Part shown: positions 11,763 through 24,010 of the stretch, piece by piece
Layout of the letters: the number at the start of each line of letters is the position of its first letter
How positions within the stretch are numbered: position 1 is the first letter of the stretch
NCBI RefSeq assembly: GCF_003254395.2
Contig: NC_037646.1
Location: 744,001 to 808,000, forward strand
DNA from: Apis mellifera
Taxonomy: Eukaryota > Arthropoda > Insecta > Hymenoptera > Apidae
Direction: 5' to 3'
Length of the DNA stretch: 64,000 bases
Made by a program: the position numbers and the translations under genes
The notes under the pieces: generated by a model
What the model was told of the DNA's origin: nothing
The model's input: only the letters and a program-made list of their open reading frames with translations
Database searches by the model: none

Positions 11763-14724
11763 TAAATAAACTATAACATTTAGTTTTTGCAAAGAAAAAA
11801 TTATATATTTCCACATTTGTGAGATACCTTATATAATCGAGTAAGAATAAAAAAAAAAACTATACAAAAATACATGAAAAAGTTTCCATGTTTTTCATAA
11901 ATATTAATTTATTTTTTACGTCGTAACAATATTATCAACAATCGTTAGATTATATTGTAGAAATATTAAAATATTCTTTTGCTAATATTGAAAAATTAGA
12001 ATATTAGCACTTTCTATGAAAATCTGATAATATTATTAACTTCCATCAATGATATCGATTTTCTACTGTTTTCTAAAAAAAATATTTCTATTTTTTAATT
12101 TATATAGAAATATAATTTATGGAAAAAAAATGTATTTATTATTTTTTTGAATATCTAAAATATTATAAAAAAATTTTATTTAATTTAGATTTTGGTTTAT
12201 CTGCAAATATTATAAATAAAAAAAAATTAAATTTTAAAACTACTGATTTAATTAATATAATTATATACAGTGATTAATAAGTTTAAGTACAGTTTGAAAA
12301 AAATAGTATTAGATTTAGTATTAGATTCCGATTTATCTGCAATGCAAATAAATAAATAAAAAAGAAAATTAAAACTGCTGATTTAATTAATATAATTATC
12401 TATAGTGATTAATACTGTAATTTAAATATACAGTTTGAAAAATATATTATCAGATTGATATCTAGTAATTGATGTGCTTCGAATATTATCAATATATTTA
12501 TTTTTTTTTCTATCGAATTTTTTGTTTTAAATTTTCTTTAAATTATCTATAACTTCTACTCTTTTCTTTTGTATTGATACAAAACTTGAATTCAATAATG
12601 TTGCATACATGAATATTTTGGTTTTATTATTATAAAATATATAATAAATATTATATTCAAAATGCATTTATAACAGAATTATTGCAATCTTCTACATAAT
12701 TCTGCAATCTTTTTATACAAAAGTAATCTATCTTCAATATACAACTCAAATATTCAGAATTATTTTCAGCAAAATATCAGCTTATTATCATATAATAAAT
12801 ATACATTTATTAAATTTATATATATATATATAGAAAATTAGTGTATAGAATTAGATAAATCTGTTTGCTTATTAATTTTATTGCTTCCTTGATAGATTGA
12901 AATAAACTATGATATAACTTTTATAATAAATTTTATAAAATTTTCATTCTTCGTATTATTCGTATAATATTTATAAATTTTTGCAATATTAACATTTCTA
13001 ACATATCATTTATTGAATTCCATCTAGTATTCATGTCCTATATTATTAAACTTCTTTTTGTATTTATAAAAACTTCTTTCTGATTATGAAAAAAATAAAC
13101 TATTGTATGTTTTATTTATTTCGCAACATAAAATAGATCTTCGAACTTTTTCATTCCAATTATAAAATATGAGCAAAGAAAGAAATTCGACTTTAGTTTT
13201 TGTTTGTATCAATAGCTTTCTCAATATTTCAACTATTGAATAATTAATTAAAATTATTGTAATTATTTCAGAAATATAAATTTAATTTTTTTAATATATT
13301 TTTTAGATTTTTATTTCTTATTACAATTTAATCTAATAAATATAATTTATTATTAATAAATTTATTAATAAATTTTAACATAAAAAAAATATTGAATTAT
13401 ATGATCTATGATAGAAATATTTATTGAAAATATAATAAATAATTTTTGTTTAATAATAATTCAAAATCAAATTTTAATCTCCTATTCCATTATATGTTAA
13501 ATTTAAGATATTTAACGTAATACAATTAAATATATTAATTATTATATATTATTATATATTATTATATATTAATTCATTACTGACGTTTTTCAATTAGTTA
13601 GTTTTTCAATCAATGAGAATTATATACTAATACTAAATTATTTTCTTTGTGATACGGATAATTCAATTTCACAATTACGTATGTATAATTATTTATTATT
13701 TGTTTAATAAACTCTTCATGTGACTAATCATTCTATACACTATTTATATACTACATCTATTTTTTATTTAACTTACGAGAACATAATATCCCCTGCAACA
13801 CAATAATATCCTTTATCTATATTTTTTTTCATTCTGTTTTCAATTTTATTCTTGTTTTTATAATTTTTCTTCTTTTTTCTTTTGGTGTTCTTCTATTCTA
13901 TTTTTTTTATAATTTTCTTGAGATTTTATTTTTACTTTAGAATATCGAAAATATTACACAATCACATATTCCCAATTATAATTTAAAATTTAAATTATAA
14001 ATAAATTATAATTATAAATTTTTAACAACACAACGTATTTTTAATTATTTAAAAATATTAAGTGTCACTATTATATTTAAAAAATCAAATTAAAAATTAA
14101 AAAGAGGAAGAAATATTATTTACACAAAAAATATTTATATTATAATTTTTTTAAAGCTATTTATATAAAAATTTATTTTAAGATATTCGAAAAATTATTT
14201 TAATCACTATATACAATTACATATTTATATAATTTCATGTTTATATTGATCGAATATGAATACATATATTTCAATTATAATTTTGCAACACATATCCAAT
14301 AATGATTATAATAAATTTTGAATTATTCGTATAATGTTATTTTTATTCTCTATTATTTTTGATTTCATTCTTTCTTATTTCAAGATCTTTAATCATATAA
14401 TGTATCATCAATGATAAATAACTTTTATATATCGAGTCCAATCATCGATTGTAAATATATATAAATTATTTTAATAAAAATGTAAATAATGAAAATATCA
14501 ATCAATTGCCATCTATATTCTTTCTATTTTTTGACATTATTCCGTAAATCTTTATACATTCTAAACATAATATTAGAAATTGTACGTGATAGTATTTTGT
14601 ATCACGAATGGGAAATTTTGAATAATAAAACTTAATATTATCTATTATATTATACGATTATATGTCCTACAAAGTTATCATACAAAATTATCATACATAT
14701 AGTTGCCTTTGTTAATTGTTTTGC
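11763..14724. other. AT-rich gene-free stretch
   Basis: No gene or transposon protein was recognised. The only structure found is the duplication at 12187-12445, listed separately, plus short TA runs near 12820. Confidence 0.6.
12187..12445. repeat. Diverged tandem duplication, period about 136
   Basis: Two adjacent copies share TTTATCTGCAA, then an A-rich linker, then CTGATTTAATTAATATAATTAT, then CAGTGATTAATA or TAGTGATTAATA, then ACAGTTTGAAAAA. Copy 1 is about 12187-12302 and copy 2 about 12322-12445. Several substitutions and indels separate them, so the duplication is not recent. No function is suggested. Confidence 0.75.
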
Positions 14725-15105
14725 TAGAATCTTTTTTTTTTTTTTTTTTTTAAGTGTTATCAGATGTATTACAGTTTCATGATAATAATATCGCAGTTAA
14801 TGCCTGCAATACCTTTAAATAAGAGAAAAATTTTTCAATTTGGGTTAGTAATCAGTATACAAAAATATCAAGATGCTAATAATCAAGAATTAATCAATGT
14901 ATATTTATTATAGATTTCCTCGAACTATGATATTTGTTGCCGTGTCTGGAATATGTAGAATTCTGTTCCAACCATGTTGAAGTCAAAAATATACACTCAT
15001 TTATTTAGGCTTAATAGAGGTCTGCGAGCGATAATAATAGAAAAGTGTTTCTATACGAGAAATTTTTCCAAATCTTATGAGCAATAATGCTCGCAAACAT
15101 GCCAT
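14725..15105 (-). repeat. 3' LTR of BEL/Pao copy 1 (partial)
   Basis: It shares with 19600-20040 the series TTCAATTTGGGTTA, AATATACAAAAATATCAA-like sequence, AAGAATTAATCAAT, TATTTATTATAGATTTCCTCG and AACTATGAT, in the same order and direction. It then shares a weaker tail (AGAAATTTTTCC, then GCGAACAATAA-like sequence). The left part of the LTR present in the other copies (about 200 bases) is not recognisable here. A run of 20 T at 14732-14751 interrupts the left edge. Confidence 0.8.
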
Positions 15106-15309
15106 CTATTTTGAATAATTTGTGTTCAAATTTACAATATGATAATATTTACAATGTACAATTAAATTATACTTACAAAATATTGTCCGTTGTATTTACA
15201 TAGTGTTTTGATTACTTTTTAATCTATATAAATTTTCAATGATAATGAATGATTACAATCATAATCCTTATGATTATAATCCTTGTATAAATATATATAT
15301 AACTAATGA

Positions 15310-16990
15310 TTACAGTCATTGAATTATTATTGCTCTCCGAATGTAGATCTTGATGAGTTGATTCACTTTTGATTTCTGCGAGGTGAGTTTGAATCCACCA
15401 TTTGTATAATGCAAATTTTTGAAAATGCCCTCAAATGCCTTAATTGATATTATGCACATCATGCCGCATCCTTTCCCAAATGCATTTCCATAAGAGATGA
15501 GATCCAATTTTCACCATGGCAGCAGATTTTCTTCCTTTATATTATTATTGCGTTCACTCCAAATACCTTATGCTTCCAGATACTGCCTCCATTTTGGTTT
15601 CATTGTTGGAATTGATACAAATTGTATTATCTAGAGTTGAAATCGACTTAAGCGATTAATGTCAATGACATCAGATATTAAATCAATTATTGGACTTCTA
15701 ATTAAGAAATGTTCAGAAGTTAATAGATTAAGATCTTTGGGATCAAATGAGATGGAATGATCGAAAATTCATACAAGCCTCCATTCGTGTTAATATTGTG
15801 GATAATTTCTCAAACGTGAAACACATTTCTTTTGTATATAGATGTCATTTGACTATTTAACGATGCTGTCTCATAATCTACCGAAATGTGAATACGTGTA
15901 TAAATGCGTGTGATAGTATAATATTATAATCATTAATCAGTGTCTTCCGCGATTGCGAAATCATAAATAGTTATTGATTTTTACTAAAAAAATCTCACGG
16001 ATTCTGTGTAATTCGTTTCGAACGTTTACAAGATTTTTTTTTCCTTTTACAGTTTTTTTTTCCTTCAAATCAGAAGAGATTTCGCAACATCAATATCAAC
16101 GCAAAAGAAATTTACTCAAATAGTTTAAAAAAGTGAAATTCATGGTGATTTTAAATGAACTATTTTACTAGTTAAACAAACAAATACGCACAAGTAGGCC
16201 TTTTTTGTCATTCTGCACGCTTGCATCTTTAATTAGAAATAGCATAATCCGTTGTAAAAAGATAAACTCGGATTCTAGTTGCCAATAGTTAGGCCATTAG
16301 GTAACTTGTCCTAATCCTGGATTCTGTCTTATTGCATTGTATACATATCGTATACATAATTGATCACTTGTAGCATGCTTCATATTGCTGTTCGTATTTA
16401 CTTGTTCAAGTCTGAAAATTGTCGATGAAGGGATTTAAATATCATAATGTGCTACACCGTGTGATTTCTCTTTTTGTATCGATTTCTTGTCCAAATGTTC
16501 GCAATTATAACCATCCTAAGATAATATTCTCTGCAAGATCAAAATAGAACATACTGAGAGAATGACTCGGTTGACTGATCGATATTGTATTTGTGGATTT
16601 TGTCAATCAGAAATTCGCATACAAACATAATAGTATCTTAAACAATAAGAAATTATCCATATCAGTCGCGTATAATTTAAATACTTGTAAAAAGCAAAAA
16701 ATTTTGATCGCGCTATTTGTTATTATCAGTTATTATTATCATACAAATTGAGACTCGTTTCCTGAATAATTCCAATAACAATAGTTCGATAATAGGTCGA
16801 CAATTTCGTAATAATCAGATTATTCCATCAAAGATATGTGTTTTGTAAGGCAAATCGCACTTTTTACAACTGCAAGTTAACAGAATTTTCTTCGGACCAT
16901 TCACTTCATGAAATGGCTTGTAATTAGCAATAAATGTTTTTCAACGAATGGAATAATCTTTAATCCATGTAAGCGTGATCATGGAATCAA
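15310..16990 (-). pseudogene. 3' pol (integrase) region of BEL/Pao copy 1
   Basis: By position, between RNase H and the 3' LTR, this should encode the linker and integrase. The base composition stays coding-like and a 63-codon minus frame survives at 15316-15507. However, no integrase motif can be read with confidence, because stops and frameshifts are dense. The call therefore rests mainly on order and on the parallel with copy 2, where integrase motifs are legible. Confidence 0.45.
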
Positions 16991-16991
16991 T

Positions 16992-17222
16992 CTAGTAAAT
17001 TTCGGTAATATGGGAAACATAATATGGGAACGTAATATCTATGTTTCTTGCTAATTTTGCCAACAATAAAACTCTACATAACTCTAAATATGACAAATTA
17101 ATTATTTTAAAAACAACACATAATTTTGTACATAATAAGCAGATCATTGCGTTTTTTAAACTATTGGAAATATACACATCATAAGCTCTTTTTGAGATGT
17201 TGCAAAATTCATGTAATTCCAC
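16992..17222 (-). pseudogene. BEL/Pao RNase H fragment
   Basis: A 76-codon frame reads ELHEFCNISKRAYDVYI, which corresponds to the conserved start of Pao-family RNase H (HGF-x-DAS-x-KAYAA in intact members). It continues with CLLCTKLCVV and LELCRVLLLAKLA, matching the usual LL-x-K-x-RVAP and PRLELCAALLL blocks. The catalytic Asp of the DAS motif is replaced by Asn here (NIS), and the frame ends in a stop, so it is inactive. In the element, RNase H cleaves the RNA of the RNA:DNA hybrid during reverse transcription. Confidence 0.85.
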
Positions 17223-17459
17223 TATTATCTAATATACACTTAATACCTAATGAAATGATAATGTTGCAAAAATTTAAGATTTGATTGATGCTTCTTGAGT
17301 TCGGTAAAAATACTCTGGAATACCGATTCATCTCATTCGAAAAATTCAATTGCCAGAGTATGAAACATCTATTAGATCGAGAGAATTGAAAATTTGCGCT
17401 GTTTCTTTGTAATTTGGAAAGCAAGTGAATCATTTATTTCAATGTTTAAGTGATCCAAA

Positions 17460-17905
17460 GTTAATTTTCAACATAGACCGAGAATTTGAGAATCAAATTT
17501 ATTTAATTGATTAATAAAATTATTTATCAATTTGGAGGGCAGCAATATGGACTCGCCTACGAGACTTTTGATAATTGGAAATTTATTTGAAGTCCATTTT
17601 CGTAATTCTAATTAGTAGTAACTTAGTCGATCATAGAAAAGCATTTTTTTTTTTTTTTTTTTTTTTTGCCTAACTGTGATTGCCTTTTCTAATCTGTTAA
17701 AAAGTCGTCAATATAAAAATCACATAATATCGCTTGATTCACAGCTAGATGAATAGCTTAGATAAATGCATTGCAATATTATCTAGCGCAATATATATAT
17801 GGCTAAATAAGAAGCTAATGCGATGCCATTCGTCAGAGTATTTAACTCATATATTTTGGCTATAGGTTTTTAAAGGTACTATAGAATTTAAAATTCACTG
17901 AAATT
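17460..17905 (-). pseudogene. BEL/Pao reverse transcriptase core, broken
   Basis: The minus strand reads LAVNQAILC followed by DFYIDDFLTD, with the catalytic Asp pair at 17704-17709. This matches the FYVDDxLTG signature of Pao reverse transcriptases. An in-frame TAG at 17689-17691 follows at once, then KRQSQLG, then a run of 24 A (plus-strand T, 17644-17667). Beyond it LELRKWTSNKFP (about 17580-17615) gives the LRKW block, and KFDSQILGL ends at a TGA where the family has Trp. Before the catalytic box, GIALASYLAIYI in a shifted frame fits the usual upstream block. At least three lesions lie in 450 bases. Confidence 0.85.
17644..17667. repeat. 24-base T run inside the RT relic
   Basis: An uninterrupted homopolymer splits the reverse transcriptase between the catalytic box and the LRKW block. 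It reads as poly(A) in the element's coding direction. It may be polymerase slippage of a short A run or the tail of a small insertion. Confidence 0.9.
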
Positions 17906-18329
17906 TTACTTGTGGTTTTATTATTCAATGTTGCCAGTAATACTACTACTTCATAATTGGTACCTATTTGTTTTTCTTCGATATACATACTTCAAACAGA
18001 TACGTGCAATTATGTATAATCAAATATTCATTCAATTAAACCCATATATTTTTATTTATTGTTTTCATTGTCCAGTCAACAAAGGGATATCTCTCCATAA
18101 TATAAATTGTAAGAATGGACTATTCTTGTTGAAATATTTTCTCGATATTGGCATTTAAAACAACGCGAAAATGGATTAAAATTGATAAGAGATTTTTCTG
18201 CCAGTCCGACTTGCTTCACGAAATCGGTTGATAATTTTGCAGAATCATTGAATATATATGAATACCCATATTTTAGAGATTGTATTTGGTGATATTGATA
18301 ACGATATGATATGGCAAATAAAAATTGAA

Positions 18330-19400
18330 GCTTGTGTTGAATCGCGAATTTGAATTTTTATCTTCGTCATGTGGCCTAATGCGATATTTCTGCAGAGAGA
18401 ATTATCATTCTAAATTGCAGAGTCGCTTTTTTGCCAAATTACGTGAATCGCCCAATTCGTGAATGCCTTTAGTGAATGAAATATTAACAATATAACGTCT
18501 ATTTGAATCCTGTATAACTGTTTTTATAAAATAACTTTCATATAAATGACTAACTATTTCTTCATTGAGCAATATATTTTCCAATTTCCAAAGCTGCGTT
18601 ATTTATTTACTAAGTTGGTCGTTTGTAATTACGTTACAAATTTATGACTCTGGATCTGAAGCAACCGAAAACTCATTCTAATTGTGATTTAATAAGAATG
18701 AATAAATCTTTCTCTAATCTATGTTATGATTTATATTGATTTATATGTTATGATTATATTATATTATATTATATATATTATATTTATATTATATTTATAT
18801 CCTACGCACATAATGTCTCACAAATGGAACATAGAATTACGGATTTGTTGAAATAATATGAGATGGAACGTGAATAATGTCAATATACAAATTTTTAAAA
18901 TTTTTCGCGGAAATGATAATGCGCTTTTTCGTCTACAATAATTGCTATTAGTGATTCTATGTAATCTTGTAACTTCGAATTAATCAATCAATGTTTTACG
19001 TTCGTATTCAAACTCCTGAAGGGAATCATCTAAAATAATTTTCCCATGTATATATCACAGCAATTTTTGAATTTTGTTAAATTAGATTTGAACCGGCCAC
19101 ATTCATTAATTAACTTTCTCAGCTCATTGTTTGTATCATCTTTTAACATAAATGAGACTCAATAAAAACTCGACTCACCGGAAATAGGATTAAAGATGGA
19201 TATCGACTAATCAGCCCTCATCTGAAATCTAGCAATCAATGGTCCTTTGTATAAATCCAATATCCATTGAGCATTGTTCTCCAGGAAAGGCGAAGTGGCT
19301 CTTCTTTTGTGAAATGTACGTTTGCAGTCTGAGTTTCGAATCAATAGCTTTTTTTGTCAATATTCTTGTAGTTTTTGAATTCACTAAGTATCTAATTCGA
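18330..19400 (-). pseudogene. gag / early pol region of BEL/Pao copy 1
   Basis: This stretch is homologous to copy 2. Around 19180-19390 it matches 57575-57760 (shared blocks include GGATTAAAGA, GAGTGTT/GAGCATTGTTCTCCA-like sequence, TTTACGTTTG and CGAATC). Around 18350-18480 it matches 56480-56620 (CGTCATGTG, then AATTCT and AATTGC-type blocks). No long frame survives, and the protein content (gag, protease and the RT N-terminus by order) cannot be read reliably. Confidence 0.55.
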
Positions 19401-19408
19401 AAAATGAA

Positions 19409-20040
19409 TGTTGTGATAATAGTGGATGGAAGCTAATAGAAATTTATAGAATGTTCTTCAATAGATGTCATAACAAGTGATACATTTCTTCAGGATAACT
19501 AGACTATATTAGCGATTATAAATACGTATGTCTATAAGAGAGCTGAACCTCTCACAACAGATAATCATATCCGATAGTTAACATGATCTGTTCATAATAA
19601 AACTACAAGTGAAACTCGATGCCCTTAGAAAATCCTTTCCTAATTCAATTGAAAGGATCACAGTTTTACGATAATATCACAGACTGCAATATCCCTAAGT
19701 AAAAGAAAATTCTTCAATTTGGGTTAATAATCAATATACAAAAATATCAAAATGCTGATAATTAAGAATTAATCAATATATATTTATTATAGATTTCCTC
19801 GAACTATGATGTTAGTTGCCGTTAAATCAACCATGTCTGAAATATGCAGGATTCTAACTCCTGCCAGACTGAAATAAAAAAATATACAATTATATATGTC
19901 AACTAAATTCTTCTCAAAACTCAGTCTTTTCAGATAACATCGTTCTTTGTTTAAAGATCTGCAAAATAATGACAGAAAAGGATTTCTATATCAGAAATTT
20001 TTCCGAATAAACTGTTCACAAATCTTGCGAACAATAACAT
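19409..20040 (-). repeat. 5' LTR of BEL/Pao copy 1
   Basis: It begins with TGTTGTGATAATAG and shares with the LTRs of copy 2 the block GTGGATGGAAGCTAATAG-like, then TTCAATTG(A)AAG(A/G)ATCACAG, then GATAACATCGT-CTTT, then TCCGAATAA-CT-TTCACAAATCTTGCGAA. With 14725-15105 it forms a direct repeat flanking coding remnants, which is the basis for calling it an LTR. The plus-strand high end is the outer (5') end for this minus-strand element. Confidence 0.78.
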
Positions 20041-23013
20041 ATTTTTTCTTAATTATTAATTATTCCATCATCTAATTCAATATTCAATATTCAATTATTT
20101 TTTTAGTATTTACTATTTAAAAATCAAAACAGATTATTCAGATGTTGTCATATTTCACTTGAAAATGTGATCACTTTTGATCACAAATATATATTTTTCT
20201 TTACATTGACTTATTTTTATAAAGTATCATCACATAAAATTTTTCTTCTTAACACATTTTTCTTTTTCAATTAGATTATTATTGTCTAATTATTCTTGCA
20301 ACTTTAAAATATTTTAATATGTAATTTACAATATTATATTATTTTATATTATATAATATTTTATTATATAATATTTATGAATTCTCTATTTTCAAAACTA
20401 CTAGATGATATCGCACAATCAAATGAATTAATACATTGATATTGTATAACTGTGAAACAATTTGTAAACAACTTTAACTAAATGACTGTTTGAAATATTC
20501 TTGAACATTATATATATTTCATAACTTGAAACCTTTACTATGAATCATATCATTGAAAAAGATATACAAATGATGAAATTAAAGTAATAATAATGAAAGA
20601 AAAGTTTTGTTTGATAATATTTTATAAAAATAAATAAATATATATATGCAATATAATAAAATTCAATATATACATATATGCATTACATAATATATGCATA
20701 CTATAACTTGTAATCTTTAAATGAAATATGACAATTAAAATAATTATTGGTAAAATAACTATTATAGTTATAATCGAAATATAATACTTGAATAAAAATT
20801 TCTTTAAATAATAATTGTATGTAACATAATATTGGATTTATATTTACTAAAAAATTTAAATAGAAAAAAAACAAAGATAATAGAAACTATTATAATAACT
20901 CGAAAGATTACAGAGAATATTTCAATAAAAGAAATGACAAAATTAAAGAATAATTTTATGCAATTCTATCTGAGTATTTTTCATATACTTACACTATGAT
21001 AATAAATTATTATTAATATTACCAAGTGATTTATTATAAAATATTACAGTAATATTAATGAGAAGAATTAAATTAATATATAATAATAAAAAAATCTGAA
21101 AAAATTGTTTTCTTTATTTTAATTTAAAATAAAACAACTTTTTGCATATTATATTGTATATTGTTTCCTTTTTTTATAGATTTCTATATTTTATATACAA
21201 TTATACATGATAATATAAAAACAATTTCAAACTAAAAAGTTTAAGGTAAATTTGAAAAATCATGATTTAAATTTCATGACACTTTCCAAATTGAATTTCG
21301 AGTTCGAAATTAATATTTGGATTCCAAAATTACAAATATATTCTGTAATTAATATTTTCAGTAAAAAAAATTTTAAATAAAAATTTGATTTTAAGAAAAA
21401 TATAATTTTTCATAAGTATTTTTTTTTATAATTAAATACACAAAGAATATTATATTTAAATTTATTTTTCTCAAATAAAATTATATTTATAATTATATAC
21501 ATATATATGTGTTAATATTTTCTATTACATTAATTGATCGCATTGGTAATTTTCTGGAAATAAGTAATAATTTCTTCATATAAAAAAAATCATTAATTTA
21601 ATAAATATTTTTAAATTTATAAAATTGATTATATCAAAGACAAGAAACATAAACAATAAATTTTGTAAAATTCGAAGTAAAATGTTCTTTATACTAATAA
21701 TTTTTTTAAGAAATATTATCAATAAAATCAATTATCAAATACAATAAATGTACATAACTTCATTTAAAAAAATACATTTAACTTTATATCTTTTATGTAT
21801 CCAGTTACAAAAAAAAAATATTTATGTATACTTTCTGAAATCATTCAAGTTATATTTAAAATATTTATTGTTTTATTATTTATATTATATTTAAAATATC
21901 AGTAAAAATGATTCTGATTACGTGTTCTGTCTTTAGATATTTTATATAATTATATATTAGACTAGATATCTTTTCATTTTAAATATATGTTGTAGACAAA
22001 CATTTTGCACAGAAAACAAAAAATATTTAATTTTCAAATTTCGTTTGAATTATTGTGATTTTTTTCATTCATTTAAAGTTATCATTTATTTTAAAATCAT
22101 GGTGCTGTAAAGCATTGATATCTATTATAATATTATAATGTCGATATTATAATTATATCTTCTTGATACTTATTATAATATATATATTCTTGATATTTTT
22201 TATATTTCATTATAAATACATATATTATTATGCGAAAAATATTGATGATCTAAAATCAATGCAAAAAAAAAAAGAAATTATAAAAAAATATCATGAATCA
22301 CTATGTTTGTCATTCCAAACAACTTTATCCTGACACAATTTTTTGTATCGACAAAAATAATTAATATTAAAGAATTCATAAATGAAATCCTATTTTATAT
22401 AATCAAAATCTTTAACGTGAAGTACGATGGAAAAAATAGGAATGGAAAATATTTATTAAGAAACATTCTTATAATTTCATTTCTAATCTATAATTTAAAT
22501 AGAAACAGATTTTCTATCTATCTAGAAATTATCTAAAAATTTTTTCATATATGAAAATAATTTCGTAATATTTAGATTGAAAAATATTTATTAATATCTT
22601 GAAGAATATATTAATTAATTAATGCTCTGTAGACTCAAATATTCAATCATTACATATTCTATTTAAAAAGCTAAATATAATACGATCTATTTCAGTAAAA
22701 AAATAAAGTAATAAAAAATTTATAGAAATAAAATTTTTATATCTTCTGATTTTTCTTGAATGTATTTATGTAATCATATAACAAACATAATATAATAATT
22801 TACTCTGTATAATGCTATACAATTTTTATCAGTCTATCATATAATTTTTTATTCGTTTCCTATAGTGTTAATATTCATGGGATATTTTCGAAAGATTAAT
22901 TTTAAAGATTAAACAAATACAAAATTTAATGCAAAAATTGTAAAGATATCAATTGAAACTTCTTTAAATTTATTTAAAACTTTTATCTAAATTATATATA
23001 ATATATTTATATA

Positions 23014-23017
<4 letters not shown>

Positions 23018-23073
<56 letters not shown>
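23018..23073. repeat. (TA)n microsatellite
   Basis: An uninterrupted run of about 28 TA units, flanked by imperfect TATAAT sequence. Confidence 0.95.
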
Positions 23074-23078
<5 letters not shown>

Positions 23079-23799
23079 ATATAATAATTATATATAATAT
23101 AATAATATATTATATTTATATATATATTATAATATATTTATATTAAATTATAAATAAATTTACATTAGACAAAAGTGAGATGGGAATAGAATAGAAATCA
23201 TTTTATGTATTATTGCAATCTTATTCTATATCTGCGTTTCATCTAACATAAACTTCGATTTATAATTTGTAAATAAACTTCAACTAGAGTTAATCAATAA
23301 TCAAGTACACTTTAAATATTATTATAATTGATTACAAAATATGATCATAAATTAAAATCATTATTAATTATCATAAAATAATAATAGTTAAAATAATGAT
23401 AACAATTTCAAAAGTAGCCAAATAATCAATCAAGAAATTGCTTTGAACGAATTTTTTGATTTTGAGAATAATACCATTTAAATTATATTGTACATTTCAT
23501 TTATGAATAACAATTAAATTTAAATATTATCAATCATTATTAATTCATATATATATATATATATATATAGAAACAATTTTTTTTTATATAACATCTCCAT
23601 CAATTTGTCTTCGGATTTTATTAATGAGAGATTATTGTTAACATATAAACATATAACATAATAAATGTTATAAAAATACATAAATTATTAAATATTTGAA
23701 ATGAAATTATGTTAAAAGTAAATATTATATTTACAAATTGAAATTATATTTGCATATATTAAAATAAATAATTTATTCTATGTCTAAAATTATGTAAAT

Positions 23800-24010
23800 A
23801 ATAAATATCTATTTTTCAATAAGTATAATTCGTAATATTCTTCTTATAAATAAATTATTGATTCAATTTTAATCAAAAATATAATTATCTTAATGATATT
23901 GATTAATGATGAATTAATCAAAATGATCTTTGATTATGATGATTGTAATTACTTTATTAATGATTAATTATAATAAGTAAGTATATAATTAAATATTTAA
24001 TAACCAGTGA
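23800..24010 (-). repeat. Possible inverted copy of a dispersed AT repeat
   Basis: Read on the minus strand it resembles the copies at 49.8 and 59.0 kb. It shares AATCAAAGATCAT, a following TTAATCA-rich block, and a tail ending near ATTTATTTATAAGAAGAATATTA. AT richness makes chance similarity a real risk, so confidence is low. Confidence 0.3.

Larger units (their letters stand above)
14725..20040 (-). mobile_element. Decayed BEL/Pao LTR retrotransposon, copy 1
   Basis: The element lies on the minus strand. Directly repeated ends (14725-15105 and 19409-20040) act as diverged LTRs. Between them, split over several frames in the expected minus-strand order, are remnants of Pao-clade reverse transcriptase (FYIDDFL), the RT-RNase H link (LELRKWTSN), and RNase H (ELHEFC, then LELCRVLLLAKLA). 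Integrase and gag regions are present only as unreadable DNA. The length, about 5.3 kb, is short for the family (commonly 6-9 kb), so deletions are likely. Many stops and frameshifts and two long T runs show it is dead. G+C is visibly higher than in the surroundings. The outer limits are where similarity to the other copy fades, not true termini. Confidence 0.82.

Noticed and set aside
15316..17433. Odorant-receptor (7tm_6) pseudogene on the minus strand
   Set aside because: A phrase like MNRYSRVF followed by hydrophobic segments first suggested a tandem odorant-receptor relic. The FYIDDFL box, LRKW block, ELHEFC RNase H block and flanking direct repeats show it is BEL/Pao pol instead.
17910..18158. 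82-codon plus-strand membrane-like protein
   Set aside because: It lies antisense to the RT-upstream part of BEL/Pao copy 1; its hydrophobic look comes from base composition.
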